From Thalassospira lucentensis MCCC 1A00383 = DSM 14000 (GTDB taxonomy: Bacteria; Pseudomonadota; Alphaproteobacteria; Rhodospirillales; Thalassospiraceae), in assembly GCF_000421265.1 (NCBI RefSeq), contig NZ_ATWN01000007.1, positions 1 through 64,000 of the forward strand: 64,000 nucleotides of DNA. The letters run 5' to 3'. The notes beneath the pieces are model-generated. The model was not told where the DNA came from and searched no databases. It was given only the letters and a program-made list of their open reading frames with translations. A program made the translations under genes and the position numbers. Positions 54,667 to 64,000 of the stretch are shown here, in pieces; the stretch's first letter is position 1; each line of letters opens with the position of its first letter.

Positions 54667-55683
54667 TTATTTACGACGGCGTTTTTTATCGCGGTACATT
54701 TCAAGATCGGTCACGGCAATCATGTCCTCAAGACTTTGATTGACCGGATCAAAAAACACCGATGCACCCGAACTGATTTCCGGGGTTTCGCGGATCGGTG
54801 TTTTTGCCTTGGGGACCGATAGTTTGGCATTGGCAAGCGCATTGCGCACGCGGGCGATGATTGTCGTCAAATCACCGCGATTGCGCACATACCCCAGAAC
54901 GGCAAACTCATCGCCGCCCATGCGGCCACAAATGTCGACTTCGCGGATGCTTTCGGTGATGGCCTTGCCAACCGCACGCAGGGCTGCATCGCCAGCGGCA
55001 TGGCCGTAATCATCGTTCCAGTGTTTCATGTCATCAAGATCAATGAAAATGATCCCGATGTTGTGGTGATAGCGTTTGGCGATGCGGATTTTCTGATGGG
55101 CCAGCATTTCAAATCCGGCGCGGTTGTTCAGGCCGGTTAACGGGTCTGACATCGAAATATTGCGCATGATCTGGTATTGCTCATACAGGCGCAAATCGGC
55201 CTCGATCAGGTCGCGGAAACATTCAAGAAGTTCAAGCTGGCGTTTGTCATATCCGGTGGGTTTGGTGTCAAACACGCACAGGGTGCCAAACACCACGCCA
55301 TTGGGCCAAAACAGCGGCACCCCGTAATAGGATACATACCCATCTTCGGTCAGTTCGGGGTTATCAGCCCACTCGGGCTTGCCTGTGGCATCGGGTTCAT
55401 AAAACGATGCCTTGGTTTGTGCGACGCGGCGGCAGTAAATGTTGCTGCTGGCGGGTTCGGACTTGCCCGATAGTTTGCGGTTGGGGTTTGCGTCATTCTG
55501 GCTGGTCAAGGCGGCGCGAAAGCCAAGTTTGTCATTGTATTCGACAACATAGCCCGCCGTGGCCCCCAAAAGCCCCGTCATCAGGTCAACAGCACGTTGC
55601 CACTTGTCCATTGAAGACAGCATGGCTTCATCATTTGCCAGCCAGTCCTGTGTTTTCAGGGTCACCATCGAGACTGCTTTCAC
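54667..55683 (-). CDS. GAF-domain diguanylate cyclase
   Basis: 338 residues. An N-terminal GAF domain (residues about 25-165, with YGVPLFWPNGVVFGTLCVFDTKPTGY) is followed by a GGDEF domain (about 175-335) starting SDPLTGLNNRAGFE. The active-site loop is intact (GRMGGDEFAVLGY) and an I-site RxxD (REVD) lies five residues before it, so the enzyme should make cyclic di-GMP and be product-inhibited. No signal peptide or membrane helix is seen, so sensing is cytoplasmic. The start is GTG at 55683; ATG 55668 is an alternative. It is a single gene. Confidence 0.9.
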   Translation of the reverse strand: MKAVSMVTLKTQDWLANDEAMLSSMDKWQRAVDLMTGLLGATAGYVVEYNDKLGFRAALTSQNDANPNRKLSGKSEPASSNIYCRRVAQTKASFYEPDATGKPEWADNPELTEDGYVSYYGVPLFWPNGVVFGTLCVFDTKPTGYDKRQLELLECFRDLIEADLRLYEQYQIMRNISMSDPLTGLNNRAGFEMLAHQKIRIAKRYHHNIGIIFIDLDDMKHWNDDYGHAAGDAALRAVGKAITESIREVDICGRMGGDEFAVLGYVRNRGDLTTIIARVRNALANAKLSVPKAKTPIRETPEISSGASVFFDPVNQSLEDMIAVTDLEMYRDKKRRRK

Positions 55684-55969
55684 TTCTTGGCGTGATCATG
55701 GAGCATCAATGGCCTTAACTGACATGTGGTGCCCCCGCTATCTTCATATTTGTCTGATGAAGGTTAAGAACAAGCTTTCTTTTCCATGATTTAGGGGCTG
55801 TGGGATGTGTTTTTTGTCGTCGTGGGCAGTTCAATAATCTGTATTTTCGGATTGTCGGTCAGATTGTTGCCCCTTTTACTTGCGATTGCAGGAGACAGGT
55901 TTCAAACTTGATCGGACTTTCCAATTGGCCGAACCAAGATTGATTAAAGATAAAACAGGAGACGCCCCG

Positions 55970-56677
55970 ATGGCAGACGTGATCGATTACACGATCCATG
56001 GTGAAGAAATGCAGTTGGTGGAGATCGAACTTGATCCGGGCGAGGGGGTTCGGGCCGAAGCCGGGGCCATGATGTATATGTCCGACGGCATTGCCATGCA
56101 GACTGGTACGGGTGGCGGCATCTTTTCCGGCTTTAAGCGCATGCTGACCGGCGAGGGGTTCTTTATCACCAGTTTCGTGCATGAAGGTCAGAACAAGGGG
56201 CATGTTGCCTTTGCCGCCCCTTATCCGGGCAAGGTGGTGCCGCTTGATCTTGCGACCTATGGCGGGGAAATCATCTGCCAAAAGGATGCTTTTTTGTGTG
56301 CGGCGGCGGGCATTGATATTGATATCGCCTTTTCCAAGAAAATCGGGGCCGGGTTGTTTGGCGGCGAAGGGTTTATTCTGCAACGCCTGACCGGTGATGG
56401 GCTGGCGTTCATGCATGCCGGGGGCACGATCATTAAAAAGGAACTGCAACCGGGCCAGACGTTGCGCGTTGATACCGGGGCGCTGGTGGCACTGACGCCG
56501 TCGGTGGATTATTCGATCAAGTTTATTGGTGGCTTTACCAATGCGCTGTTTGGTGGCGAAGGGCTTTTTGTCACCACCCTTGAAGGGCCGGGAACGGTCT
56601 GGTTGCAAAGCTTGCCGTTTGCGCGGCTGGCGGACCGGATTGCCGCAGCCTTGCCGCAAGATCGCAATAAGGGGTAA
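55970..56677 (+). CDS. AIM24/TIGR00266-family protein
   Basis: 235 residues from ATG 55970, after AACAGGAGA. The beta-rich protein has [73 protein letters not shown] and [30 protein letters not shown], repeats characteristic of the AIM24 family (TRAP-like beta-helix). Bacterial members have no defined function. A longer frame from 55880 lacks a ribosome site. The gap upstream (55684-55969) is non-coding as far as I can see. Confidence 0.85.
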   Translation: MADVIDYTIHGEEMQLVEIELDPGEGVRAEAGAMMYMSDGIAMQTGTGGGIFSGFKRMLTGEGFFITSFVHEGQNKGHVAFAAPYPGKVVPLDLATYGGEIICQKDAFLCAAAGIDIDIAFSKKIGAGLFGGEGFILQRLTGDGLAFMHAGGTIIKKELQPGQTLRVDTGALVALTPSVDYSIKFIGGFTNALFGGEGLFVTTLEGPGTVWLQSLPFARLADRIAAALPQDRNKG

Positions 56678-56711
56678 TTCCCGCGTGCTGAGACGGACAA
56701 TGGATCAGGCT

Positions 56712-56740
56712 GCTCACCATGTGGTGGGCGGCTTTTTTTT
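56712..56740 (+). terminator. terminator after the AIM24-like gene
   Basis: GCTCACC (56712-56718) pairs with GGTGGGC (56723-56729) around ATGT, followed by GG and T8. Confidence 0.75.
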
Positions 56741-56924
56741 GCATTTTCTGGGTAAAAGGTAATACCAATTTCGACCATCTCGGCGTAGGGTGGGCGAAAT
56801 CATTTAAGGTCGCCCGAGCAGATCGATGGTCCATCCCCACATTCAAATGGGCCATTGTGCGTTCAGGCAAACCTGATTGCCACCCGGACCAAGGGGGCAA
56901 AGCCCCGAAAATACGAGGAACGTC

Positions 56925-58328
56925 ATGTCGGATCGTCAATATGAACGCATTGAAACCCCGGAAAGCCTGATCAGCACCTTGCGCGAGATGCTTGGAGATC
57001 GGCTTTCGACAGCGGCGGCTGTGCTTGAGCAGCATGGCAAGGATGAAAGCTGGCACGCAGCATCGCCGCCCGATGCGGTTGTTTTTGCCACCACGACCGA
57101 GGAAGTCGCCGAGGTGGTTAAACTCTGTGCCGCGCATGAGGTTCCGATAGTGCCGTTTGGCGTTGGATCGTCGCTTGAAGGCCATGTTGCGGCCTTGCGC
57201 GGGGGGATTTGTATTGATCTGTCGCGCATGGACGCGATTTTGGAGGTCAATAACGAGGACCTTGATTGCCGGGTTCAGGCCGGTGTCACCCGTGAACAGC
57301 TTAATGATCACTTGCGTGATACCGGTTTGTTTTTCCCGATTGATCCGGGGGCGAATGCATCCATCGGCGGCATGACGGCAACCCGCGCATCGGGCACCAA
57401 TGCGGTGCGCTATGGCACCATGCGCGAGAACGTCTTGAACCTGACGGTGGTGACACCGGATGGTAAAATCATCAAGACCGCCAATCGGGCGCGTAAATCA
57501 TCGGCGGGTTATGACCTGACGCGGTTGTTTGTCGGGTCCGAAGGCACCCTTGGTGTGATCACGGAAATCGCCTTGAAGCTGTATGGCATCCCCGAGGCGA
57601 TGTCGGCGGCGGTGTGCGTCTTTCCGTCGGTTGCAGCCGCGGTTGATACCACGATCCTGACCATTCAGGCGGGTATTCCGGTCGCACGCATTGAGTTTCT
57701 CGATGAAATGCAAATCCGGGCGATCAATAAATATTCCAAAACCGATCATAAAGAAGCGCCGACCTTGTTCTTTGAATTCCATGGTACGGATGCCGGGGTG
57801 AAGGAGCAGGCGGAATTTGTGCAATCGGTTGCCGAAGAATTCGGGGCCGAGGAATTCCAGTGGGCGACCCGTCAGGAAGACCGCAATAAACTGTGGGCGG
57901 CACGCCACAAGGCTTATTACGCGTCGCTTCAGCTTGAGCCGGGTAAGGCGGGCATGCCGACCGATGTTTGTGTGCCGATTTCAAAACTGGCCGAAGCGAT
58001 TTCCGAGACCCGTGCCGATTGTGATGCCAGCCCGTTGACCTGCACGATTGTTGGTCATGTCGGGGATGGTAATTTCCATACCCTGATCCTGCTTGATCCC
58101 GAAGATGCCGGTCAGATGGCCGAGGCAAAGCGCCTTCATGACCGGATGGTCGAACGTGCGCTTAAACTGGGCGGGACCTGTACCGGGGAACATGGCATTG
58201 GCTATGGCAAGCTTGATTTCATGGAAGCCGAGCACGGGGCCGATACGATTGCGCTGATGCGTGCGCTTAAAAACGCGATTGATCCCAAAGGTCTGATGAA
58301 TCCGGGGAAGCTTATTCCCGGTCTTTGA
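56925..58328 (+). CDS. FAD-binding D-lactate dehydrogenase (cytochrome type)
   Basis: 467 residues of the PCMH-type FAD-binding oxidase family (GlcD/Dld2 type) from ATG 56925, with GAGGA upstream. FAD domain: PPDAVVFATTTEEVAEVVKL, VPFGVGSSLEGHVAALRGG, DPGANASIGGMTATRASGTNAVRYG and LFVGSEGTLGVITEI. C-terminal cap: VGHVGDGNFHTLILLDP and GTCTGEHGIGYGKL, with the His residues for the active site. It should oxidise D-lactate (or a similar 2-hydroxyacid) at the membrane and pass electrons to the respiratory chain. Glycolate or D-2-hydroxyglutarate are alternatives. A longer frame upstream lacks family content. Confidence 0.9.
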   Translation: MSDRQYERIETPESLISTLREMLGDRLSTAAAVLEQHGKDESWHAASPPDAVVFATTTEEVAEVVKLCAAHEVPIVPFGVGSSLEGHVAALRGGICIDLSRMDAILEVNNEDLDCRVQAGVTREQLNDHLRDTGLFFPIDPGANASIGGMTATRASGTNAVRYGTMRENVLNLTVVTPDGKIIKTANRARKSSAGYDLTRLFVGSEGTLGVITEIALKLYGIPEAMSAAVCVFPSVAAAVDTTILTIQAGIPVARIEFLDEMQIRAINKYSKTDHKEAPTLFFEFHGTDAGVKEQAEFVQSVAEEFGAEEFQWATRQEDRNKLWAARHKAYYASLQLEPGKAGMPTDVCVPISKLAEAISETRADCDASPLTCTIVGHVGDGNFHTLILLDPEDAGQMAEAKRLHDRMVERALKLGGTCTGEHGIGYGKLDFMEAEHGADTIALMRALKNAIDPKGLMNPGKLIPGL

Positions 58329-58356
58329 TATCATCAGACTATTTATGATTGATGCG

Positions 58357-58385
58357 AAAAACGGGGCCTTTTGCGCCCCGTTTTT
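58357..58385. terminator. bidirectional terminator between D-lactate dehydrogenase and lpxR-like gene
   Basis: Perfect 11-bp stem AAAAACGGGGC (58357-58367) with 58375-58385, 7-base loop, A tract on one side and T tract on the other, 28 bp after the stop codon of one gene and 7 bp before that of the other. Confidence 0.9.
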
Positions 58386-58392
58386 GTTTTGG

Positions 58393-59478
58393 TTAGAACC
58401 GGAACGACAGGGAAAGTGATCCGAACTGGTCAGCACCATCCTGTGCGGTATATTCGGCGGTGCGATACACATGGGTATAGGTCAAACGTGCCTGACCCAT
58501 GATCACGGCAAAGCCGATTTGCAGATCCCCGACCAGCGGTTCCTTGTCGACGGAATTACTGTCCTGGAACGTATTGCCATCAAGCGTGATATCACGTGCG
58601 ACATACCGCCCGGCGACCCCGGCAAACAGATACCCACTTAGTGGGAAGCCCTCGGTATCGGGGACGAAGAAATCAGATCCCGGCAAGCTGGGGCGAATGC
58701 GCGGCGGACCGTAATCGGCAGGCAAGTCAAACCCCATGCGAAACATCGTGCCGACCTCGGCATTGGTAAAGGCATTGCCAAGCGACACAGCCCCGTGCGG
58801 GGTGGCATCAAATTCGATCCCGGCAATGTCGGCTTCAAACCAGCTGCGGTATTTGCGTTCATAGGTCAGGTTCAGCAGCGGTTCGTTTTCGATCTGATTG
58901 TCCCAGCCTTCGGGGGCAGGGCTGTTGATGTTTTTGTGAACGATTTTCTGTGTTTTGTCGGCAAGCGATGCTGGCCCGACCACGCCCAGTGTCAGTTCAA
59001 GCGTATCAATCCGCGAATAGTTGCCGTCACCATCATTTTGCAATCCGGTATCGGACAACAGCCCGACCGTACCGGCCAGAATACCGGCCCATGGACGATC
59101 ATCGGGCTGGTTTTCGGCAATTGTGATGTCGTCGGGCGTGTACATGGTCTGGCCGAAGGAATAGCTGGTTCGAATGCGACCGTTCGAGGCAAAGAATGGA
59201 ACTTTTTTGGCAGCAGTGAGGAAGGATGCCGGTGCGGAATCCTCAGGCGAGATAAAGGCAAGACGCACGCCATTGGTGTAATGCTGATCACTGTTGGTCG
59301 GTGTGAATACGTCATTTTCCACCGAGAGCGACACCCCCCATTTTTCATCCGGGGTTCGGGTCGATTGCGGTCCGCTGGCTGTGTTTTCCTGCGCACTGAC
59401 ATGCTGCGTTGCTGCGATCAGGCTGAGCAATGAAACCGATAGGGCCGCAGGATACTGGATGGCTCTGGGCAATGGCAT
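58393..59478 (-). CDS. LpxR-family outer membrane lipid A deacylase (DUF2219)
   Basis: 361 residues with a signal peptide (AALSVSLLSLIAATQHVSA, cut near residue 29) and a beta-barrel pattern ending in the C-terminal phenylalanine LSLSFRF needed for outer membrane insertion. LVSENDVFTP-like SVENDVFTPTNSDQHYTNGVRL, GQTMYTPDDIT, DRPWAGILAG and the C-terminal LTYTHVYRTAEYTAQDG are marks of the LpxR/DUF2219 family, which removes the 3'-acyloxyacyl chain from lipid A. A lipid A role is inferred from the family. It lies convergent to the dehydrogenase gene. Confidence 0.85.
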   Translation of the reverse strand: MPLPRAIQYPAALSVSLLSLIAATQHVSAQENTASGPQSTRTPDEKWGVSLSVENDVFTPTNSDQHYTNGVRLAFISPEDSAPASFLTAAKKVPFFASNGRIRTSYSFGQTMYTPDDITIAENQPDDRPWAGILAGTVGLLSDTGLQNDGDGNYSRIDTLELTLGVVGPASLADKTQKIVHKNINSPAPEGWDNQIENEPLLNLTYERKYRSWFEADIAGIEFDATPHGAVSLGNAFTNAEVGTMFRMGFDLPADYGPPRIRPSLPGSDFFVPDTEGFPLSGYLFAGVAGRYVARDITLDGNTFQDSNSVDKEPLVGDLQIGFAVIMGQARLTYTHVYRTAEYTAQDGADQFGSLSLSFRF

Positions 59479-59816
59479 GGTGGGTTCTACTCGCTCAATC
59501 GGCTTTGTTGTTGGAATTTCAAACCAAATTCAATTCTGATTTTGCCCAATTTATGGCGCAGTGTCGCATAGTTAACGCATCCGTCCACAGTTAACATAAA
59601 CTCGCTCGACGCGCGATTGTTCCCATCTGGGCTAAATCGGGCGCAAACGTTCATCGGGTGTTTGCTGTCGTACAGGAAAAGAGCCCGCAAATCGTCGGTG
59701 AAAGAAACAGGACGAGGTTACGGGCTTAACGTCAAGCGCCCGCCCGTTTGATCGATCATGTGATCCCAGGGCAGGCGCCTTTATTAACGATGCTATGCGT
59801 GATGTCTTATGGCAGT
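59479..59816. other. intergenic region upstream of the LpxR-like gene
   Basis: 338 bases. It should contain the promoter of the LpxR-like gene on the minus strand. A 67-codon minus-strand ORF has no ribosome site or family features, and I recognise no RNA gene or repeat. Confidence 0.4.
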
Positions 59817-60653
59817 TTAGGCCGTTTTGCGGCGCAGGCGCGCGACATCTGTTTGGCTTGTATCAATCAGCCCGCGATAGGCATGCCAGCTTGAGAAGCC
59901 CAGAAGCGGCATGATGACAGCCATGCCAAACAAAAACACAACCATGCCACATGCCGACAGGATGGCGATCACCGCCGCCCAGCCGGTCAGGACTTTCCAG
60001 TTTTTGCGAAATGCCGCGACACTGATGATAACAGCCGTGATGACATCAACGTCGCGATCAACCAGCAAAGGTATCGACACGACCGAAACCGCAAAAACCA
60101 TGATGGCCAATGCACCGCCAAGGATGCTTCCGGTGATCAGGAAGGTCATGGCGTCACGCGAAAAGAAGGTTTCCCACACCAGCACATCAAGCGATGGCAC
60201 CGTGCCATTATAAAACAAGGCAAACAGCAACATCGCAATACGTGTCCACACCAAGAAGAACAGCATCAACATAATGCCGATGGCACCAATTTGGCCCGGG
60301 TTGCGGCGAAACCCGTTCAGGCTGTGCCACAGGGTGACGTTCTCGCCCATTTCAAGGCGGCGACTGGTTTCATAAAGCCCGACGGCCAGAAGCGGGGCGA
60401 GCAGCATAAAGCCTGCCGCCAAGGGTAAGGTCAGATGAAGTTGCCCAGTTCGAAAGATGCTCAGGACCACAAGATAGCCTGCAAGAACACAGAATGCGCC
60501 ATAGGCCAACCCGATGGCAGGGGCACGTTTAAAATCACGCCAGCCTGCTTCAAGCCATGCACCGGACTGATCGGTGGTGATTTCGCGAATGGCGATGCCG
60601 CTTATTGTGGGTTCGACCGTATTGTTTGTCTTTACGATTGTTGTTTCGGTCAT
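59817..60653 (-). CDS. DUF2189-family membrane protein
   Basis: 278 residues with about six to seven transmembrane helices; after a soluble N-terminus of about 50 residues the first is IGLAYGAFCVLAGYLVVLSI. Family marks are RDFKRAPAIGLAYG, LLAVGLYETSRRLEMGE, VSIPLLVDRDVDVITAV and WHAYRGLIDTSQ near the C-terminus. The DUF2189 family is found beside respiratory oxidase genes in many alphaproteobacteria; no function is established and no oxidase gene lies nearby here. Confidence 0.82.
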   Translation of the reverse strand: MTETTIVKTNNTVEPTISGIAIREITTDQSGAWLEAGWRDFKRAPAIGLAYGAFCVLAGYLVVLSIFRTGQLHLTLPLAAGFMLLAPLLAVGLYETSRRLEMGENVTLWHSLNGFRRNPGQIGAIGIMLMLFFLVWTRIAMLLFALFYNGTVPSLDVLVWETFFSRDAMTFLITGSILGGALAIMVFAVSVVSIPLLVDRDVDVITAVIISVAAFRKNWKVLTGWAAVIAILSACGMVVFLFGMAVIMPLLGFSSWHAYRGLIDTSQTDVARLRRKTA

Positions 60654-61167
60654 GGGTGTCCTCCCTGTCGCTTTGGCCGGTTTGATTTGGCCCGTCTCAT
60701 TTGGCGTGTCGCTTTTTGCAAAACGATCTTTTGATCTGCCTGAAAGTCAGGATTGAATTTAGTGGTGTGTAAAATGTATCATTTTAAGGGCGGATTTCCA
60801 CCATCCCGTTGATTTTAAAGCATGTATAAAGAATGTGTGATGTGCCATTCTGATGAAATTGGGTTATGTTCCCGCATGCTGTGGGATTGTTTGGATTGGT
60901 TAAAAAATCAGATTTTAATCAGTCTGGATGCTTGATCACGGCGTATGACCCATACAGATGACATGGGATGTGGACAATTGGGGCGATAAGACCCATCTGA
61001 ACATCGGAAAACCAATCGGACGGTCTGTGAACAATCTCTCGCCATTTTCTATTGCGAGACGTAATACGAACCCTATGCTTTGGGGCCTGACCCGAAACTT
61101 GAAATCGAACCTTAAAAGGTCGCTGCCCACCGGCAGAACGATCTTGCGAGCAAGCGGAGCCTGACTT
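60654..61167. other. intergenic region before the AsmA-family gene
   Basis: About 514 bases between divergent genes. It is A/T-rich and should hold both promoters. A 68-codon plus-strand ORF at 60958-61164 has no clear ribosome site and no family features; I do not call it a gene. Nothing else is recognised. Confidence 0.4.
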
Positions 61168-64000
61168 TTGAAAAAAATCCTTGCCGTTATCGGCGCTGTG
61201 CTGGTCGTTTTGATTGCAGCGTTGCTGATCATTCCATCCCTGATCGACTGGAATGGCTATAAGGCCCAGGTCAGTCAGGCTGTCCGTGATGCGACGGGAC
61301 GCGAACTTGTAATCAATGGCGATTTGTCGATGTCGTTGATCCCGTCGCCTGCCTTGTCGGCAGAACAGGTTGCACTTGGCAATGCGCCCGGTGCGACGGA
61401 CGCGAACATGGTCACGATTTCAGAAGTGCGGGTTTCCGTTGCGATGATGCCGCTTCTGACCGGCAATGTTCAGGTCACCGAAATCAGCCTGATTGATCCG
61501 GTGATTGCCATCGAAACGTTTGAAGATGGCAGCAACAACCTTGTGTTTGATCCGGCACAGGCAAAGCGTTCCGGCCCGGATGCGGGGACGATCACCACGC
61601 CCGAGCCTGCAACGCCATCGACAGAAAACACCCCGGCTGCACCGACATCCGGTGATGATGGTGCAAGCAGCGATTTCTCCAGCGCCATTCAGGTTGACCA
61701 GCTTGAGGTCGAAAATGCCACGATCATTTACCGCACACCGGGCAGTGAGGAACGCATCGAAGGGCTGACCATTGGTGTGTCGGCCGATAGCCTGAATGGC
61801 CCGATGGACGGCGAAGGATATGTGTTTTATCGCGGCATTCCGCTGACGTTTGAATTTAACGTCGGACAGATCAGCCAAACCGGCCCTTTCCCGGTCAGCC
61901 TCAAGGTCGGTGTCGACAAGGTCGATGGGGGCATTTCGCTGGGGGGTAAAGTTGACCTGTCATCGGACAACCCCGGATTTGACGGCCAGATTGAAGGCAA
62001 GTTTGATGATCTGCGCGCAGCAGCATTGCGCATTGCCGGTGAGGGAGCAGACATCCCCGATATTGCCGCCAAGCCGTTTGACCTTGGCGGGCACATCACG
62101 GCCGATGCCAAATCGGTTACGTTAAATGATTTGTCGATCCGTTTTGGGGAAACCCGTGGATCGGGGGCGATTGCGATTGATCAGGAACCGCGTATGCGGG
62201 CTGATGTTGCGTTGCGCTTTAACCAGCTTGATCTTGATTCAATTCTGGTGCTGGCCGACGTCGGTGATGGCGTAAAGGCACCAGAAGCCGACACCGCATC
62301 GGGTTCATCATCGACCGATGCCGGAAAAGCATCCGATGAGGCGCAGTCCATTCCATCGCAAAGTTCGGTGAAATCCGGTTCAGCAAACGGGCCGATTATT
62401 CCGGCCGATCTGACAGCATCCATCGACTTTGAAGTCGAAACCCTGATTTATAATCAGACGCCCATTCACAATGCCCGTATCAACGCGGCGATAGCCAACA
62501 GCAAAGTCACCTTGAACGAGGTATCCGCCGGATTGCCCGGTGGAACGGACTTGGCAGTGTTTGGTAGTATTTCGGGTGAAAAATCGACACCATCTGCGGC
62601 ACTTAGCTATGAAATCGCATCGGAAAACATCCGTGCGGTGATCCGTTGGCTTGGTGTTGATGTTGATGGTGTGCGCGCTGATCGGTTGCGCCGTTTCTCG
62701 TTGACTGGCGGGATTAAAGGCACACCTGAGCAGCTTAACATTTCCGATCTGGACATGCGCATCGATGACACTGCCATTCGCGGTGCTGTGGTTGCCAATA
62801 TCAGTGGTCCGGGGCTGCCGTCCCTTGGTATCGGGCTTAAGCTTGATCGCATCAATCTTGATCAATACCTTCCGAGCAGCCCAAGTGCGGCGGGCACTGA
62901 TCAAGCGTCTGGTGCGTCGTCAGGGACGACTTCTGGTTCGGGGGCAACATCATCTGATGGGGCTTCTGGTCAAGGGACTGCGGGCGGCACAGATGCCGAT
63001 ATGGTCAAACTGATCAAGGATGCCCTGGCACCACTTGACGGGATGGCAGCCAATTATCGGTTGTCGGCCGATGAGATCATTTCATCGGGTGTGTCGGTGC
63101 GCGGGATCGTTATTGATGGCAACATCAATGGGCGCAAGATCGCACTGAACAATTTTGCCATTGCCGATGCGGCTGGTCTTGCGGCCAGTGCCAAGGGAAC
63201 ATTTAATGGTGCTACGGACATTCCGGCATTTGAAGGTTTGGCCGTGCGCGTTACGGCCAAAACGCTTGAGCCGTTGGCGAAACTGACGGGGATTACCCTG
63301 CCGGCACCGGCTAGCAGCTATAAAAGCATTCAGGCCAATCTTGGTTTGAACGGGCCTGTGAGCGGACCAACACTTGATCTTGATGTGTCCAATCCGTTGG
63401 CACAGGTGAGCCTTAAGGGTGTGTTGGCCAATATCTTTGGGGCCAATCCCGGTCTTGATGGCAAACTTGGTGTTCAGGCATCAAGCCTGAACCGGGCACT
63501 TGATCTGGTGGCCCCGACCTATACCCCATCGGGGAACCTTGGGCGCCTGGCACTTTCCAGTACGGTTAAGGGAACGGCACAGAACATCAATCTGGGCGAC
63601 CTGAAACTGGTCGTCGGAGCATTTGAAACGGCGGGGGATGTTAAGTTTGACGCGACGCAGGCCCAGCCAAAAGTCACCGTCAGCCTTTCTGGTGGCAAGC
63701 TTGCAGTTGATCCGTTCCTGCCAGCCGAGAAACGCGCTGGTTTGATGCCGGGTGCGGGAAGTGGGATGCGCAAGGCAGCATTTAACCTGCCGAAGACGGC
63801 AAGTGTCACCCGTGTGGATGCCCGTGATGGCACGCCATGGGATGATACGGTGATTGATGTTTCGGCCTTGCGGTCGATTGATGCCGACATCGCCATTGCC
63901 CTTGATCAGCTTGATTTTGATACCTATAGCCTGATGAAGCCGGACTTGAAGGCGGATCTTGTTGCCGGGTTGTTGACGATTTCCAAGCTGACCGGTGTGT
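61168..64000 (+). CDS. AsmA-family protein, N-terminal part (cut by window edge)
   Basis: Continuous frame of 944 codons running off the right edge. It starts at TTG 61168 with GGAG 8-9 bases upstream. The N-terminus (KKILAVIGAVLVVLIAALLIIPSLIDWNGYK) is the membrane anchor of AsmA proteins, followed by the AsmA domain (VINGDLSMSLIPSPALSAEQVALGNAPG) and a long, repetitive beta-strand-rich periplasmic part with Ser/Gly/Ala-rich linkers (around residues 270-300 and 575-610). AsmA-like proteins span the envelope and are linked to phospholipid transport to the outer membrane. The C-terminus is not visible. It has no partner gene in the window. Confidence 0.88.
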   Translation, partial: MKKILAVIGAVLVVLIAALLIIPSLIDWNGYKAQVSQAVRDATGRELVINGDLSMSLIPSPALSAEQVALGNAPGATDANMVTISEVRVSVAMMPLLTGNVQVTEISLIDPVIAIETFEDGSNNLVFDPAQAKRSGPDAGTITTPEPATPSTENTPAAPTSGDDGASSDFSSAIQVDQLEVENATIIYRTPGSEERIEGLTIGVSADSLNGPMDGEGYVFYRGIPLTFEFNVGQISQTGPFPVSLKVGVDKVDGGISLGGKVDLSSDNPGFDGQIEGKFDDLRAAALRIAGEGADIPDIAAKPFDLGGHITADAKSVTLNDLSIRFGETRGSGAIAIDQEPRMRADVALRFNQLDLDSILVLADVGDGVKAPEADTASGSSSTDAGKASDEAQSIPSQSSVKSGSANGPIIPADLTASIDFEVETLIYNQTPIHNARINAAIANSKVTLNEVSAGLPGGTDLAVFGSISGEKSTPSAALSYEIASENIRAVIRWLGVDVDGVRADRLRRFSLTGGIKGTPEQLNISDLDMRIDDTAIRGAVVANISGPGLPSLGIGLKLDRINLDQYLPSSPSAAGTDQASGASSGTTSGSGATSSDGASGQGTAGGTDADMVKLIKDALAPLDGMAANYRLSADEIISSGVSVRGIVIDGNINGRKIALNNFAIADAAGLAASAKGTFNGATDIPAFEGLAVRVTAKTLEPLAKLTGITLPAPASSYKSIQANLGLNGPVSGPTLDLDVSNPLAQVSLKGVLANIFGANPGLDGKLGVQASSLNRALDLVAPTYTPSGNLGRLALSSTVKGTAQNINLGDLKLVVGAFETAGDVKFDATQAQPKVTVSLSGGKLAVDPFLPAEKRAGLMPGAGSGMRKAAFNLPKTASVTRVDARDGTPWDDTVIDVSALRSIDADIAIALDQLDFDTYSLMKPDLKADLVAGLLTISKLTGV

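Noticed and set aside
55859-56659. 266-codon minus-strand ORF opposite the AIM24-like gene
   Set aside because: Antisense shadow; the plus strand shows conserved AIM24 motifs and a good ribosome site.
59487-59690. 67-codon minus-strand ORF upstream of the LpxR-like gene
   Set aside because: No ribosome site or domain; overlaps the likely promoter region.
60958-61164. 68-codon plus-strand ORF before the AsmA-family gene
   Set aside because: No good ribosome site, no recognisable family and odd composition; it ends three bases before the TTG of the AsmA gene, so a leader peptide cannot be fully excluded.

Overview
The window looks like chromosomal DNA of a marine alphaproteobacterium of the Rhodospirillales type, with Thalassospira as my best guess. 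This rests on the style of the genes (DAP-type MurE, FtsZ with a C-terminal EIPAFLRRQ peptide, TRAP and GtsA-like transporters, helical-bimodular chemoreceptors) and is an inference, not a database match. I see no tRNA, 16S/23S rRNA, CRISPR array or prophage. The only classical mobile element is an IS3-family end at the left edge; several small non-autonomous repeats lie further in.

Region 1 (1-27.4 kb) is the division and cell wall (dcw) cluster on the minus strand, in transcription order mraZ-rsmH-ftsL-ftsI-murE-murF-mraY-murD-ftsW-[island]-murG-murC-murB-ddl-ftsQ-[island]-ftsA-ftsZ. Most junctions are 4-bp ATGA overlaps or short gaps. The cluster is broken twice. Between murG and ftsW there is an oxidoreductase plus ArsR-type regulator, flanked by two copies of an inverted-hairpin repeat and by a decayed second copy of the ftsW 3' end. 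Between ftsQ and ftsA there is a divergent sugar ABC transporter operon with its LacI-type regulator and a pair of matching operators. An IS3 end abuts the ftsZ terminator. Upstream of mraZ are 10-bp-periodic TGGG repeats that look like MraZ boxes.

Region 2 (27.6-37.3 kb) is mostly single genes: an exported EF-hand protein, a CorA-type metal channel, an isochorismatase-family hydrolase, a PPOX-family flavoprotein, the RNase P RNA gene, a solute-binding protein, an AmiD-like amidase, a DMT permease, the ABC-F protein Uup and a TerB-DnaJ protein.

Region 3 (37.4-43.2 kb) has two tandem paralogous chemoreceptors, a winged-helix regulator and an SDR oxidoreductase with a strong palindromic operator. 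Region 4 (43.3-50.7 kb) is a TRAP transporter operon (dctP-dctQ-dctM) followed by a fused hydantoinase/5-oxoprolinase; two adjacent small inverted-repeat elements separate dctP from dctQ, and the second supplies the ribosome binding site and start codon of dctQ.

Region 5 (50.7-64 kb) holds a TumE/TumA-type toxin-antitoxin pair with an apparently leaderless palindromic promoter, an FMN glutamate-synthase-like protein, a VOC protein, a YjhX-type toxin next to a GNAT protein, a GAF-GGDEF diguanylate cyclase, an AIM24-like protein, a D-lactate dehydrogenase, an LpxR-like outer membrane protein, a DUF2189 membrane protein and the start of an AsmA-family protein that runs off the right edge.
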